Of a stretch of 64,000 nt of DNA, positions 26,415 to 36,085 are shown piece by piece. The first letter of the stretch is position 1, and each line of letters opens with the position of its first letter. The translations under genes and the position numbers were made by a program. The notes under the pieces are model-generated. The model worked only from the letters and a program-made list of their open reading frames with translations, did no database searches and was not told the DNA's origin. This DNA is from Campylobacter canadensis (GTDB taxonomy: Bacteria; Campylobacterota; Campylobacteria; Campylobacterales; Campylobacteraceae): the NCBI RefSeq assembly GCF_013177655.1, contig NZ_CP035946.1, positions 744,001 to 808,000 of the forward strand, given 5' to 3'.

Positions 26415-27455
26415 ATGAAAAAGTTTTTATTTTTGTCTTTTGTTGTAATATCATATCTTAATGCTAAAAATATTAGCGAATATAAAATTGGTGATGAGTT
26501 AAGCGATAAAGAGGGCGTTTTATATTTTAAAGAGTTATCTAAAAGAGCTAAACAAGAATGGCCTAAGAAGGTGCTAAGTATTGATGATATTCCTAACACA
26601 GAAGAAGGAGAATTAATACGCTATGGCATAGAACTTTTAACTAATACAGAAAAACTTTTAGGACCATATAGTAAATTAAAAATGACAAGCAATGAAGTAA
26701 ATTGTATATCTTGCCATATGGACAATGATGCTAATGGCTTGCCAGGTACAAAAAAGTATGTTATTCCATTTTTAAATGTTATAAATAATTATCCAAAACT
26801 TGATATTGAAACTATGAAAATTATATCTTTAGAAGATAGAATTCGTGGAATGAGTGGTAGTGATGCAAAAAGATTTCCTGATGATTCTAAACAAATGAAA
26901 GCAATTATTGCTTATTTTAAATGGTTAAAAGAAAGTTATGGAATTAAAGATGGAGTAGGGCTTGAGGGAGATTTTTTTGCTAAGATGAATTTTGCTAATC
27001 GCCCTGCAGACCCTGTGCGTGGTAAAGAACTTTTTAAGGAATATTGTGTTGTTTGCCATCAAGAAGATGGGCGTGGGGTAAAAAATGATAATTATGAGCA
27101 AGGAGAAGGGCATTTATATCCATCTTTACTTATTTATCCTGATGGTGGTCATATGTCTATGATACCTTTTTTAGCAAGATTTTTAAAATCATCTATGCCT
27201 TTTGGCGCAAGTGCTGATAATCCTATATTAAGTGATGATGAAGCACTTGATATAGCAGCTTATGTAAATACAGGATTTTTAAGGCTACCTATATTAACAA
27301 CCGAAAATCGTGCAGGGCTTGATACAGCGTACAGTAAATCGCCATCGTTAAAACCTGAATATTTTGCATCGCCACAACAAATTCTTGACCCGCAAGAATA
27401 TATAAAAGTAAAGTATGGCCCTTGGAAAAATCCTAATTATTTTGCAGGTGAATAA
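26415..27455 (+). CDS. Exported dihaem c-type cytochrome, TsdA-like
   Basis: I choose ATG 26415, behind GGAGG, which opens straight into a signal peptide (MKKFLFLSFVVISYLNA); a GTG at 26373 adds a leader without support. The 346-residue periplasmic protein has two haem sites, CISCH and CVVCH. Between them are ISLEDRIRGMSG and MKAIIAYFKWLK, the layout of thiosulfate dehydrogenase/tetrathionate reductase TsdA and related cytochromes. Classical TsdA has RSMNG-type residues where this has RGMSG, so the substrate is open. Possible operator and -10 elements precede it. Confidence 0.75.
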   Translation: MKKFLFLSFVVISYLNAKNISEYKIGDELSDKEGVLYFKELSKRAKQEWPKKVLSIDDIPNTEEGELIRYGIELLTNTEKLLGPYSKLKMTSNEVNCISCHMDNDANGLPGTKKYVIPFLNVINNYPKLDIETMKIISLEDRIRGMSGSDAKRFPDDSKQMKAIIAYFKWLKESYGIKDGVGLEGDFFAKMNFANRPADPVRGKELFKEYCVVCHQEDGRGVKNDNYEQGEGHLYPSLLIYPDGGHMSMIPFLARFLKSSMPFGASADNPILSDDEALDIAAYVNTGFLRLPILTTENRAGLDTAYSKSPSLKPEYFASPQQILDPQEYIKVKYGPWKNPNYFAGE

Positions 27456-27515
27456 CATTTATTTACCTCAAAATTAATATAAATCAATATTATTAAGCCT
27501 TTTTAAAGGTTGCGT

Positions 27516-27845
27516 ATGAGTGTATATAACATTGCTTGGTTTTATGTATTAATTGGTGGTTTAGTTGAATGCGTGTGGGTAAGTGGATTAAAACATTCAA
27601 GTGAATTATGGCATTATGCTTTGACAGTTATTGGAATTTGTATTTCTTTTACTTGTATGATAAAGGCTTGTAAAAAGATAGAAGTAAGCATTGCTTATAG
27701 TGTATTTGTTGGAATTGGCACAGCAGGAGTTGTTTTAGCAGAAATTTTTATTTTTAATGAAACTTTTTCTTTCTTAAAGGTATTTTTTGTATTTTTATTA
27801 CTTTTTGCGGTAATTGGTTTAAAGCTTAGCACAAAGGAAGCTTAA
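27516..27845 (+). CDS. Small multidrug resistance (SMR) family protein, first of a pair
   Basis: The 109-residue protein has four membrane helices and the SMR pattern with a membrane-embedded Glu near the start (GGLVECVWVSGLKHS). The WxxGLK signature is that of the SugE/Gdx guanidinium-exporter branch. I place the start at ATG 27516, not at a TTG two codons earlier. It is followed with a one-base overlap (TTAATG) by a second SMR gene, so the two probably form an antiparallel heterodimer like YkkCD. No guanidine riboswitch is visible in the short upstream gap. Confidence 0.85.
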   Translation: MSVYNIAWFYVLIGGLVECVWVSGLKHSSELWHYALTVIGICISFTCMIKACKKIEVSIAYSVFVGIGTAGVVLAEIFIFNETFSFLKVFFVFLLLFAVIGLKLSTKEA

Positions 27846-28159
27846 TGTCTTGGATTTTTTTACTTATCGCAGGTATATTTGAAATTGTTGGTGTATTTAT
27901 TATGAAAAAATATACACAAAGTAATAACATAAAGTATTTGTTGTTACTTATGCTTTGTTTTGCTTGTTCGTTTGCTATGCTTAGCCTTAGTATGAAAGAA
28001 ATTGCTATGAGCATTGCTTATGCAATTTGGACAGGTATTGGTGCTGGAGGCGGAGTTTTAGTCGCAATTATATTCTTTAAAGAAAGCAAAAACTTTTTAA
28101 AACTCTTTTTTATTTTTATAATTTTATTTTCAAGTATTGCTTTAAAATTACTTATTTAG
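27845..28159 (+). CDS. Small multidrug resistance (SMR) family protein, second of a pair
   Basis: The 104-residue partner has four membrane helices, the embedded Glu in [18 protein letters not shown] and the family turn [14 protein letters not shown]. It starts in the stop codon of the first SMR gene and lies just before bioD. The same pair-plus-bioD arrangement is known from C. jejuni. Substrate unknown; cationic compounds or guanidinium are the family precedents. Confidence 0.86.
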   Translation: MSWIFLLIAGIFEIVGVFIMKKYTQSNNIKYLLLLMLCFACSFAMLSLSMKEIAMSIAYAIWTGIGAGGGVLVAIIFFKESKNFLKLFFIFIILFSSIALKLLI

Positions 28160-28167
28160 GAAAAATA

Positions 28168-28758
28168 ATGCAAATTTATGTAAGTGGAATACATACTGAT
28201 GTAGGAAAAACACATTTTAGTGCAGCTTTTTGTGCGAATTTTAACTATGATTATTTTAAACTCATTCAAGCAGGAAGTCCAACAGATAGCGAGTTGATTG
28301 CAAAATTTAGCCCAAAAACAAAGATTTTTAAAGAAGGTATTTTTTTACAAACCCCAGCTTCTCCTCATCTTGGAAAAATCAAAGAAAAACTTGATTATAA
28401 AGCCTTAGATATTATTTTACCAAAAAGCAAGAACCTGCTTATTGAGCTTGCGGGTGGGCTTTTTTCTCCTATGGATGAAAATTACACTATGATTGATTTT
28501 ATGGCTTTAAATAAAAGAGCAAGTATTTTAGTAGCAAAATACTATCTTGGAAGTATTAATCATATTTTACTTAGCATTGAAGCTTTAAAGCAAAGAAATA
28601 TCAATATTTTAGCCCTTGTGATGATGGGTAAAAAAGATATCTTACAAGATGATTTTATAAAAAATTATGCAAAAATTCCTATAATTAATCTTGATTTTTT
28701 TGATGAAAATAGCATTTTAAATGAAGATTTTAAAGAGCAAATGCAAAGAATTTTGTAA
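28168..28758 (+). CDS. bioD: Dethiobiotin synthetase
   Basis: BioD closes the ureido ring of dethiobiotin from diaminopelargonate, CO2 and ATP. The 196-residue protein has the P-loop variant [11 protein letters not shown] (residues 7-17) and the [11 protein letters not shown] segment of the family. It is slightly short for BioD but complete. No other biotin gene is adjacent; it follows the SMR pair by 8 bases and converges on lepB. Confidence 0.9.
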   Translation: MQIYVSGIHTDVGKTHFSAAFCANFNYDYFKLIQAGSPTDSELIAKFSPKTKIFKEGIFLQTPASPHLGKIKEKLDYKALDIILPKSKNLLIELAGGLFSPMDENYTMIDFMALNKRASILVAKYYLGSINHILLSIEALKQRNINILALVMMGKKDILQDDFIKNYAKIPIINLDFFDENSILNEDFKEQMQRIL

Positions 28759-28759
28759 G

Positions 28760-28789
28760 TTTGCATACAATTAATCTATTGTATGCAAA
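28760..28789. terminator. Bidirectional terminator at the bioD/lepB convergence
   Basis: TTTGCATACAA (28760-28770) and TTGTATGCAAA (28779-28789) form a perfect 11-base stem with an 8-base loop. The right arm is made of the last codons of lepB, so the end of that gene doubles as the terminator. Confidence 0.72.
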
Positions 28790-29637
28790 ATATGGTCATT
28801 TAAGTTTGTATAATATTCGTTATCTTGTAAAGTTTGCACACTTTTAAACATTCTTTCCCAACGAAAATTATAATCATCATCCCAACTAAGATACACAAAC
28901 CAAGGCTTACCTTCAATATATTTATAATCAACAGAACCCCAAAAGCGACTATCGTTTGAATGGTCTCTATTATCTCCCATCATAAAATATTTTTCACTAG
29001 GTACTTTGTAATAATAAATAGGTAGATTATTATCTATCCCTGATATTTTAGGCAATAAAACCATAGGAGATTTAGAGCTATTAACAGCCATAAAAAGCTC
29101 TTTATCAAAATCAATTTCGCCATTATTTAGTTGTCTATTTTTTTGGTCATAGCTTATACCAGGAAATTTATAAGGTTCTTTTACAAAAAGTCTATTATTT
29201 AACATAACTAAATCTTCTTTTGCATAATTGTTTTTCATATATTCATCGCCTTCTTTCATTCTTACATAAAGAGTTTTATCGTTAAATATGATTTCATCAT
29301 CTCCTAATGCAACGCATCTTTTTACAAAATGAATTTTATTATTATAAGGAAAGCGAAAAACTACTATATCGCCTCTTTTTGGACCATCAGAGCTTATTAA
29401 ATGCCCATTTTTATTAAAATCAGGCAGAAGTGGGATTTCTAAGAAAGGAATATGTGGAATTGGAATTCCGTATGAAAATTTTTTTACAAATAAATGGTCG
29501 CCTATTAAAAGTGTTCTCATCATAGAACCGCTTGGTATTGTAAATGCTTGTGCTATAAAAGCCATAAACAATAATACAAATATTATTGTCCCAGTCCAAG
29601 AATTATAAAATTTTATAAATTTTTGAAATTTAGTCAT
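28771..29637 (-). CDS. lepB: Signal peptidase I
   Basis: This inner-membrane serine protease removes signal peptides of secreted proteins. The 288-residue protein has one N-terminal membrane helix, then the catalytic Ser38 in IPSGSMMRTL and the general-base Lys106 in FVKRCVALGDD. It ends with the conserved GDNRDHSNDSRFWG. Its start overlaps the folD stop by 8 bases, so the two are probably translated together. Confidence 0.97.
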   Translation of the reverse strand: MTKFQKFIKFYNSWTGTIIFVLLFMAFIAQAFTIPSGSMMRTLLIGDHLFVKKFSYGIPIPHIPFLEIPLLPDFNKNGHLISSDGPKRGDIVVFRFPYNNKIHFVKRCVALGDDEIIFNDKTLYVRMKEGDEYMKNNYAKEDLVMLNNRLFVKEPYKFPGISYDQKNRQLNNGEIDFDKELFMAVNSSKSPMVLLPKISGIDNNLPIYYYKVPSEKYFMMGDNRDHSNDSRFWGSVDYKYIEGKPWFVYLSWDDDYNFRWERMFKSVQTLQDNEYYTNLNDHILHTID

Positions 29638-30472
29638 TGTTTTTTTCCTTATATGATTTTAAAGTATTAAACATCAAAGCAGCAATTGTCATAGGTCCTA
29701 CGCCGCCAGGAACAGGGCTAATTGCTTTAATTTTATTAGCTACTTTTTCATAATTTATATCACCACTAATTAATTTATTGTTTTCTTTTTTGCAAATTCC
29801 AACATCAATTGCAATAGCATTTTCATTAAAAAAACTATCATCTAGCAAGTGTAAAACCCCAGTAGCGCTTATTATTATATCAGCATTTAAAGTATAATCT
29901 TTTAAATTCTTTGTTAATTTATGACAAATGCTAACACTAGCACCTTTATTTAAAAGCATTGCTGCTAGCGGTCTACCCACTATAATACTATCGTTTATAA
30001 TACAAATATTTTTAGCTTTTACTTCAATATTATAATGCTCAAGTAGCATCATTATGCCTAAAGGTGTTGCAGGGTAAAAATAAGGAGTATCATTAGAAAG
30101 CAACAAGCCAAGATTAGTGGGACTAAAGCCATCTACATCTTTTTTAGCACTGATTTTTTTAATAATTTTTTTTGTATCAATATGTGCTGGTAAGGGTAGT
30201 TGTACTAAAATTCCATTAACTTCATCGTTAGAATTTAATTCATCAATTAGTTTTAATAAATCCTCTTCTTTGTAGTTTTTATCTAGCTTATAATCAATAC
30301 TTTTTATATCCACTTCATTGCAAGTTTTTATTTTTTTATTAACATAAACACTGCTTGCATAATCATCTCCTACTAAAATTACAGCCAAGCAAGGCTTGTT
30401 TTTTAAAGTTTTTATTTCTAGTGATATATTATTTAAAATATTTTTGCTTAATTTTTTTCCATCTAATATCAA
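29630..30472 (-). CDS. folD: Methylenetetrahydrofolate dehydrogenase / cyclohydrolase
   Basis: FolD interconverts methylene- and formyl-tetrahydrofolate for purine and formyl-methionine synthesis. The 280-residue protein has the family motifs VGDDYASSVYVNKK, the NGILVQLPLP segment, the VDGFSP loop and the late PVPGGVGPMT. All are intact. It is followed by the overlapping lepB and is divergent from a small cytochrome gene. Confidence 0.97.
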   Translation of the reverse strand: MILDGKKLSKNILNNISLEIKTLKNKPCLAVILVGDDYASSVYVNKKIKTCNEVDIKSIDYKLDKNYKEEDLLKLIDELNSNDEVNGILVQLPLPAHIDTKKIIKKISAKKDVDGFSPTNLGLLLSNDTPYFYPATPLGIMMLLEHYNIEVKAKNICIINDSIIVGRPLAAMLLNKGASVSICHKLTKNLKDYTLNADIIISATGVLHLLDDSFFNENAIAIDVGICKKENNKLISGDINYEKVANKIKAISPVPGGVGPMTIAALMFNTLKSYKEKNND

Positions 30473-30532
30473 TTCTTAACCTTTATAAAAATAAAAAGTG
30501 TATTATATTTTTAAAAAACAACGGATAATCAA

Positions 30533-30874
30533 ATGAAATATATTTTAATATTTTTTTGCTTTTATTTATTTGCTGATACTGATTTTTTAAGCAAAGAAGA
30601 ATATCAATTAAGTTTATATAAAAATCCAAGAGGTATTGGTTGTGATAAATGCCACGGTTTAGATGGAAGTGAGCAGGTTTTTTCAAGTTATATAGAAAAT
30701 AAAGTAAAAAAAGAAGTTGTTATTCCAAGTATAAAAGATATTTCATATAATAGATTTTATGATACTCTTACAAAAAAAAATAAGAGCAAATTAATGCCAA
30801 ATTATTATTTAACAGATAATGAGATAAAAAATTTATATTTATATTTACAAAAAAGGATAAAAAATGACGAATAA
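30533..30874 (+). CDS. Small monohaem c-type cytochrome
   Basis: The 113-residue protein starts with a signal peptide (MKYILIFFCFYLFA) and has one haem site, CDKCH, in GIGCDKCHGLDGSE; a distal Met is offered in KLMPNYYLTDNEI. It should carry electrons in the periplasm. The gene overlaps the hemL start by 11 bases, an arrangement also known in C. jejuni. Confidence 0.87.
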   Translation: MKYILIFFCFYLFADTDFLSKEEYQLSLYKNPRGIGCDKCHGLDGSEQVFSSYIENKVKKEVVIPSIKDISYNRFYDTLTKKNKSKLMPNYYLTDNEIKNLYLYLQKRIKNDE

Positions 30875-32138
30875 ACAAGCATTCAAAGAAGCACAAGAAC
30901 TAATAGCAGGTGGGGTTAATTCTCCTGTGAGAGCTTTTAAAAGCGTTGGCAGTGAGCCGATTTTTATACAAAAAGCAAAAGATGCTTATGTGTATGATAT
31001 CGAGGGTAAAAAATATTTAGACTTTGTTCAAAGCTATGGCCCTTGTATTTTTGGTCATGCTGATAATGATATTACAAATGCAATTTATGAAGCAGCAAAA
31101 AATGGTACAAGTTATGGTGCGCCAACTCTTTTAGAAAGTGAGTTAGCAAGTATGATAATTGATATTTATCCAATAGAGCAAATTCGTTTTGTAAATAGTG
31201 GCACTGAAGCAACTATGAGTGCTATTAGACTTGCTCGTGCATTTAGCAAGCGTGATGGACTTATTAAATTTGATGGTTGCTATCACGGACACGCTGATAT
31301 GCTGCTTGTAAATGCTGGTAGCGGTTTAGCTACTTTTAATACACCTAGCTCAAGCGGTGTTAGTAAAAATGCGGTAAAAGATACTTACACAGCAGTTTAT
31401 AACGATATAAATAGTGTAAAAGAGCAAATTAATTTAGCAAGAAAAAATAACAGCGATATAGGTGTAATCATCATTGAACCAATTGCAGGAAATATGGGTT
31501 TTATTCCTGCTAAAAAAGAATTTTTACAGGATTTAAGAAAATTATGTGATGAAGAAAAAATTGTCTTAATTTTTGATGAGGTTATGAGTGGTTTTAGGGC
31601 TGCTTATGGTGGAGCTTGCGAAATTTATGATATTAAACCTGATATGATTTGTTTTGGAAAGGTTATTGGTGGTGGCTTACCTGTTGGTGCTTATGCTGCT
31701 AGCAAAGAAATTATGCAGTTATTAAGTCCAATAGGCAGCGTATATCAAGCTGGTACTTTAAGTGGAAATCCTTTGGCAATGTCAGCTGGTATTGCTACTT
31801 TTAAAAAGTTAAAAAAGCAAGATTATAAAACACTAGCTGCAGTGGCTAAAGAATTATGTGATTTTATGAATGAATATGCTAAAGAAAATAATATTAGCCT
31901 ATGCGCTAAAAATATTGGCTCAATGTTTGGCTTTTTCTTTTTAGATGAATATCCAAATAATTATGACGAGGCTAAAAAAAGTGATACAAATAAATTTGCA
32001 AGATTTCATAAAAAAATGCTTGAAAATGGAATTAATTTAGCACCTTCAACCTACGAAACAGCCTTTGTTTGCCTTAGTATGAAAGAAGAACAAATTAAGG
32101 AATTTAAAGAAGCATTTAAAAAGGCTATTTGTGAATAA
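30864..32138 (+). CDS. hemL: Glutamate-1-semialdehyde 2,1-aminomutase
   Basis: This PLP enzyme makes 5-aminolevulinate in the C5 haem pathway. The 424-residue protein is full length. Motifs include AGGVNSPVRAF, the FVNSGTEATMSAIRLAR substrate-binding region, the IFDEVMSGFR loop, and the PLP lysine in CFGKVIGGGLPVGAY. It overlaps the small cytochrome gene before it and the AtpI-like gene after it. Confidence 0.98.
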   Translation: MTNKQAFKEAQELIAGGVNSPVRAFKSVGSEPIFIQKAKDAYVYDIEGKKYLDFVQSYGPCIFGHADNDITNAIYEAAKNGTSYGAPTLLESELASMIIDIYPIEQIRFVNSGTEATMSAIRLARAFSKRDGLIKFDGCYHGHADMLLVNAGSGLATFNTPSSSGVSKNAVKDTYTAVYNDINSVKEQINLARKNNSDIGVIIIEPIAGNMGFIPAKKEFLQDLRKLCDEEKIVLIFDEVMSGFRAAYGGACEIYDIKPDMICFGKVIGGGLPVGAYAASKEIMQLLSPIGSVYQAGTLSGNPLAMSAGIATFKKLKKQDYKTLAAVAKELCDFMNEYAKENNISLCAKNIGSMFGFFFLDEYPNNYDEAKKSDTNKFARFHKKMLENGINLAPSTYETAFVCLSMKEEQIKEFKEAFKKAICE

Positions 32139-32349
32139 TAAAAAAGATAAAGATTTAAATATTTTTGTGCTTTTTCTTAAAGAATCTAGCTTAGGAATTA
32201 GTATTGTAGTTGCTATTTTATTAGGAATAGGGCTAGGAATGCTTTTAGCAAAAATTCACAAAGCATTATTTATTGTAGGAGTATTTTTTGGGCTTTGTGC
32301 TGCAGGGCTTAATATTTATAGAGCTTATAAAGATATTACGAAGGATTAA
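32131..32349 (+). CDS. Small two-helix membrane protein (AtpI/AtpZ-like)
   Basis: This 72-residue protein has two hydrophobic helices and the glycine-rich GIGLGMLLAK pattern of AtpI/AtpZ-type proteins associated with ATP synthase. The start is a GTG at 32131 overlapping hemL; no ATG is available. The same small gene follows hemL in C. jejuni. Its exact role is unknown. Its stop overlaps the stop of the convergent HIT gene. Confidence 0.75.
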   Translation: MNNKKDKDLNIFVLFLKESSLGISIVVAILLGIGLGMLLAKIHKALFIVGVFFGLCAAGLNIYRAYKDITKD

Positions 32350-32360
32350 AATAATCCTTC
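32340..32360. terminator. Bidirectional terminator over overlapping stop codons
   Basis: GAAGGATTA (32340-32348) and TAATCCTTC (32352-32360) form a 9-base perfect stem with an AAA loop. It contains the overlapping stop codons of the AtpI-like gene and the HIT gene. Confidence 0.55.
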
Positions 32361-32708
32361 ATTGTTTTCATCAACCTTCGGTATAAAAAGCTTTAAGCCA
32401 CCAAGCATATGAAAATGTAAATGAAATACTTCTTGTCCAGCATCAGCACCATTATTTGTAAGTAGCTTATAACCGCTTTTATCTAAGCCAAGTTTTACCG
32501 CAACTTCTTGAATAAAAGTTGTCATCTTTGCCATTGTTTGCGCATCAACTTCTTGAAAATTAGTAAATCTTTTTTTAGGGATTATTAAAATATGAACAGG
32601 AGCTTTTGGATTAATATCGTGAAAAGCTAAAAATTCTTCATTTTCTAAAACCTTATTTGATGGTAAAATACCAGCAACAATTTTTTCAAAAACATTTAAA
32701 TTACTCAT
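32346..32708 (-). CDS. HIT-family nucleotide-binding hydrolase (HinT-like)
   Basis: The 120-residue protein has the histidine-triad motif HLHFHMLGG near the C-terminus and the conserved [18 protein letters not shown]. HinT proteins hydrolyse purine nucleoside phosphoramidates. It is divergent from pheS, as in C. jejuni. Confidence 0.93.
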   Translation of the reverse strand: MSNLNVFEKIVAGILPSNKVLENEEFLAFHDINPKAPVHILIIPKKRFTNFQEVDAQTMAKMTTFIQEVAVKLGLDKSGYKLLTNNGADAGQEVFHLHFHMLGGLKLFIPKVDENNEGLF

Positions 32709-32783
32709 TTTTATTCCTTTTTGTTTTCAATTTGTAAAAAATTTACATTAAAATTGTTAAAAATCAAACAAAAAGGTTATAAA

Positions 32784-33776
32784 TTGGAAGATTTATTAAA
32801 AAGTATAGAGTTATGTAAAAATACAGATGAGCTTGAAAAGCTAAAAGTATTTGTATTTGGAAAAAAAGGTGCAATTACTGCAGAATTTGCTAAATTAAAA
32901 GATTTAGAAGGTGATGAAAAAAAAGAAAAAGCTAAAATTTTAAATGAATTTAAAGAAAAATTCAATTTAGAATTTGATGCAAAATTTGCAGAGCTTAAAG
33001 AAAAAGAAATCAAAGAAGCGGAATTAAAAGACGCTTTTAATTTTACTTATTTTGATTTAAACGCTACTAAGGGTGCTTTTCATCCTATTATGAGTACTAT
33101 GGATAAGATAATTGATTATTTTACAAGAATGAATTTTAGTCTTGAAGAAGGTCCTATTATTGAAGATGATTTTCATAATTTTGAAGCTTTAAATCTTCCA
33201 AAATTTCACCCAGCTAGAGATATGCAAGATACTTTTTATTTTGCAAATTCATTATTGCTTAGAACTCAAACTAGTCCAGTTCAAATAAGAACAATGCAAA
33301 ATACAAAGCCACCTATTAGAATGATAGCGCCTGGTGCTGTTTTTAGAAGAGATTTTGATATGACGCACACACCAATGTTTCATCAAATTGAAATGCTTGT
33401 TGTAGAGCCAAATAATAATGTATCTTTTGCTAATTTAAAATCAATTTTAGAAGAATTTTTAAAATATATGTTTGGTGATGTTAAAGTACGCTTTCGTCCT
33501 AGTTTTTTTCCTTTTACAGAACCTAGTGCTGAGGTAGATATTTCTTGTGTGTTTTGTAATTGCAAAGGTTGTAGAGTTTGTAAAAATACAGGTTATATTG
33601 AAGTTATGGGCTGTGGTATGGTGCATCCTGCTGTATTTAATAATGTTGGTTATAAAAATTGCAGTGGTTATGCTTTTGGACTTGGGGTTGAAAGATTTGC
33701 AATGTTAATACATAAAATACCTGATTTAAGGTCTTTATTTGAAGGCGATAAAAGATTATTGGAGCAGTTTAAATGA
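32784..33776 (+). CDS. pheS: Phenylalanyl-tRNA synthetase alpha subunit
   Basis: PheS with PheT charges tRNA-Phe. I place the start at TTG 32784, 7 bases after AAAAGG (32771-32776), giving 330 residues, the usual length; a longer frame from 32721 has no ribosome-binding site. It has the N-terminal coiled coil, then class II motif 2 ([25 protein letters not shown]) and motif 3 ([10 protein letters not shown]). Its stop overlaps the pheT start (ATGATAA). Confidence 0.96.
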   Translation: MEDLLKSIELCKNTDELEKLKVFVFGKKGAITAEFAKLKDLEGDEKKEKAKILNEFKEKFNLEFDAKFAELKEKEIKEAELKDAFNFTYFDLNATKGAFHPIMSTMDKIIDYFTRMNFSLEEGPIIEDDFHNFEALNLPKFHPARDMQDTFYFANSLLLRTQTSPVQIRTMQNTKPPIRMIAPGAVFRRDFDMTHTPMFHQIEMLVVEPNNNVSFANLKSILEEFLKYMFGDVKVRFRPSFFPFTEPSAEVDISCVFCNCKGCRVCKNTGYIEVMGCGMVHPAVFNNVGYKNCSGYAFGLGVERFAMLIHKIPDLRSLFEGDKRLLEQFK

Positions 33777-36085
33777 TAATAAGTAGAAATTGGTTAAATG
33801 AATTTATAGATTTAAAAGAAATTAGCACTGATGAGCTTGTAAAAACCCTTAATTCTATAGGTTTAGAGGTTGATAGTGTTAAAAAAATTACAGTTCCAAA
33901 AGATGTTGTTGTCGCAAAGGTTTTAAGTAAAGAAAAGCACCCTGATGCTGATAAATTAAGTATTTGTATGCTTGATATTGGAACAGAAAGCTTACAAGTT
34001 GTTTGCGGTGCAAAAAATGTTGCTGAAGGAGAGTTTGTAGCATTAAGCAAAATAGGTGCTTGTGTTAATGATATGCTTATAAAACAATCAAAGTTAAGAG
34101 GTGTTGATAGTTATGGAATGATTTGTTCATCAACAGAACTTGGCTTGGCTAAAATTAATGATGGTATAATGATTTTAGATGATAGTATAGGTGAGCTTGT
34201 TTTAGGAAAACAATTATGTGAATATGAAATTTTTAATGATGAATTAATAGAAATAGAGCTTACTCCAAATCGTGGAGACTGCTTAAGTATCAACGGTATC
34301 GCAAGAGACTTAAGTGCAGCTTTAGAAATAAATTTAAAAGAAAAGCTTGTATTTAAAGATGGAGAAAAAACAGAAGGGATAAAAAGAATTTTAAATGTGC
34401 ATTTTGATGGCGAGGTAAATTCACATTTTAATATAAAGGCATTTGAGCTTGAAGAAGAAATAAATCCATCGTTTAAAATATTATTTAGACTAGCTTGCGT
34501 TGATGCTTTAAAAGATAATTCTATACTTAATTTATTAGAATATGCAATACACGCTAGTGGGGTTGTGATTAATGCTTATGATTTTGCTAAAATTTCAAAA
34601 AATGATGAACAAACAACAAAAATAAGCGTAATAAAAAAAGAAAATGATGAATGCGCTATTTTAACCGAAGATAAAAAAGAAATAGGTGTTGCTGGTATTT
34701 ATCAAAATAAAGATTTTACTATTAGTAACGAAAGTAAAAAAATTCTAATTGTGGCTAGTCATACAAATCCTAATATTATTGCAAATTCATATAAAAAATA
34801 TAAAGATTGTGATATTTACAGAAGTTTTAGGGGTAGTGAGCCAGATTTAAATATAGGTGTTGATTATTTATTTAATATTTTACAAAATATACCTAAGCTT
34901 AAATTATATGGTTCATCTTGTCAAAATAATTTTGCTAAGGAAAAAATCTCAATTAGTTTTAATTTAAGTGAAATTAATAATAAAATAGGGCATATTTTTG
35001 AAAGAAACTATGTAGCTGATTTATTAAAAAGATTAAATTATGAATTAAATAGTGCTGAAGATAATATTTTTGTTAAAGTTCCATATTATCGTCATGATAT
35101 TAAAAATAGTGCAGATATTAGCGAAGAAATTGTAAGAATTTTTGGTATTGATAATGTAAAGGCAAAAGCTTTAACTTACACAGAAAGCAATAAAACAAAT
35201 AATACCTATTTAGCTTATAAAAAAGCATTAGCTTTAAGACAAAATGCGGTTAATTGTGGTTATTTTGAAAGTGTTTCTTATGTATTTGAAAGTAAAGAAT
35301 TTTTAGATAAATTAAATATGCCATATATTAAAAATGAAATAATTAATCCAATATCAAATGAATTTAACACATTGCGTTCTAGTGTTGTAAGTAGTTTAAT
35401 TAAACAAGCGATTTTTAATTTTAATAATGCTTATAAGGGTATAAAATTATTTGAGTTAGGCATAGCAGTTGATGAAAATTCAAAAGAAAATAAATATTTT
35501 GCCTTAATTAATTCAGGTTTATATCAAAGTGCAAATCTTAAAAATAATGCAAAAGGGCTTTTAATAGACTTTTTTACATTTTTACAAGATTTAAAAAATA
35601 TCTTAGGTGATTTTGAATTAAGAACTAGCACTAATTTTTTATTAAGCGAAGCAGAAAGATGTGATATTTATAAAAACGGTAAAAATATTGGTTTTGCAGG
35701 AAGATTGAACGCAACTTTATGCGATGAATTTAAATTGCCAAGAACTTATGTGGCACAAATTAATGTAAACGAATATACAAAAGAACATATTGAAGCTAAA
35801 GCTTATTCTAAATTCCCAGGAACAAGTAGAGATTTAAGTATTTTAGTGCCTAAAAATTATGATTATAATATTTTAAAGAATTTCTTATTATCTTTAAAAA
35901 TCAATAATTTAAAAGAATTTAAAATTATTGATTTATACAAAGATTCTAGCTTGGGAGAATTTGAAAGTTTAAGCATTAATTTTGAGTTTATTTCTTTTAA
36001 TGGTGCTTTAAAAAATGAAGATATTAATAACGAAATGAATTTAATTATTGAAAAACTTCAAGAATTAGGATTAAAATTAAGATGA
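33773..36085 (+). CDS. pheT: Phenylalanyl-tRNA synthetase beta subunit
   Basis: The 770-residue beta subunit contains the N-terminal tRNA-binding (EMAP-like) domain with HPDADKL and [12 protein letters not shown], the B3/B4 editing region, and the B5 domain. It ends in the anticodon-binding ferredoxin-like domain ([13 protein letters not shown]). It overlaps pheS by 4 bases and aroA by 4, forming a tight block. Confidence 0.97.
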   Translation: MIISRNWLNEFIDLKEISTDELVKTLNSIGLEVDSVKKITVPKDVVVAKVLSKEKHPDADKLSICMLDIGTESLQVVCGAKNVAEGEFVALSKIGACVNDMLIKQSKLRGVDSYGMICSSTELGLAKINDGIMILDDSIGELVLGKQLCEYEIFNDELIEIELTPNRGDCLSINGIARDLSAALEINLKEKLVFKDGEKTEGIKRILNVHFDGEVNSHFNIKAFELEEEINPSFKILFRLACVDALKDNSILNLLEYAIHASGVVINAYDFAKISKNDEQTTKISVIKKENDECAILTEDKKEIGVAGIYQNKDFTISNESKKILIVASHTNPNIIANSYKKYKDCDIYRSFRGSEPDLNIGVDYLFNILQNIPKLKLYGSSCQNNFAKEKISISFNLSEINNKIGHIFERNYVADLLKRLNYELNSAEDNIFVKVPYYRHDIKNSADISEEIVRIFGIDNVKAKALTYTESNKTNNTYLAYKKALALRQNAVNCGYFESVSYVFESKEFLDKLNMPYIKNEIINPISNEFNTLRSSVVSSLIKQAIFNFNNAYKGIKLFELGIAVDENSKENKYFALINSGLYQSANLKNNAKGLLIDFFTFLQDLKNILGDFELRTSTNFLLSEAERCDIYKNGKNIGFAGRLNATLCDEFKLPRTYVAQINVNEYTKEHIEAKAYSKFPGTSRDLSILVPKNYDYNILKNFLLSLKINNLKEFKIIDLYKDSSLGEFESLSINFEFISFNGALKNEDINNEMNLIIEKLQELGLKLR

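Noticed and set aside
32721-32783. A longer pheS frame from 32721
   Set aside because: The TTG at 32784 has a ribosome-binding site and gives the standard length of 330 residues.
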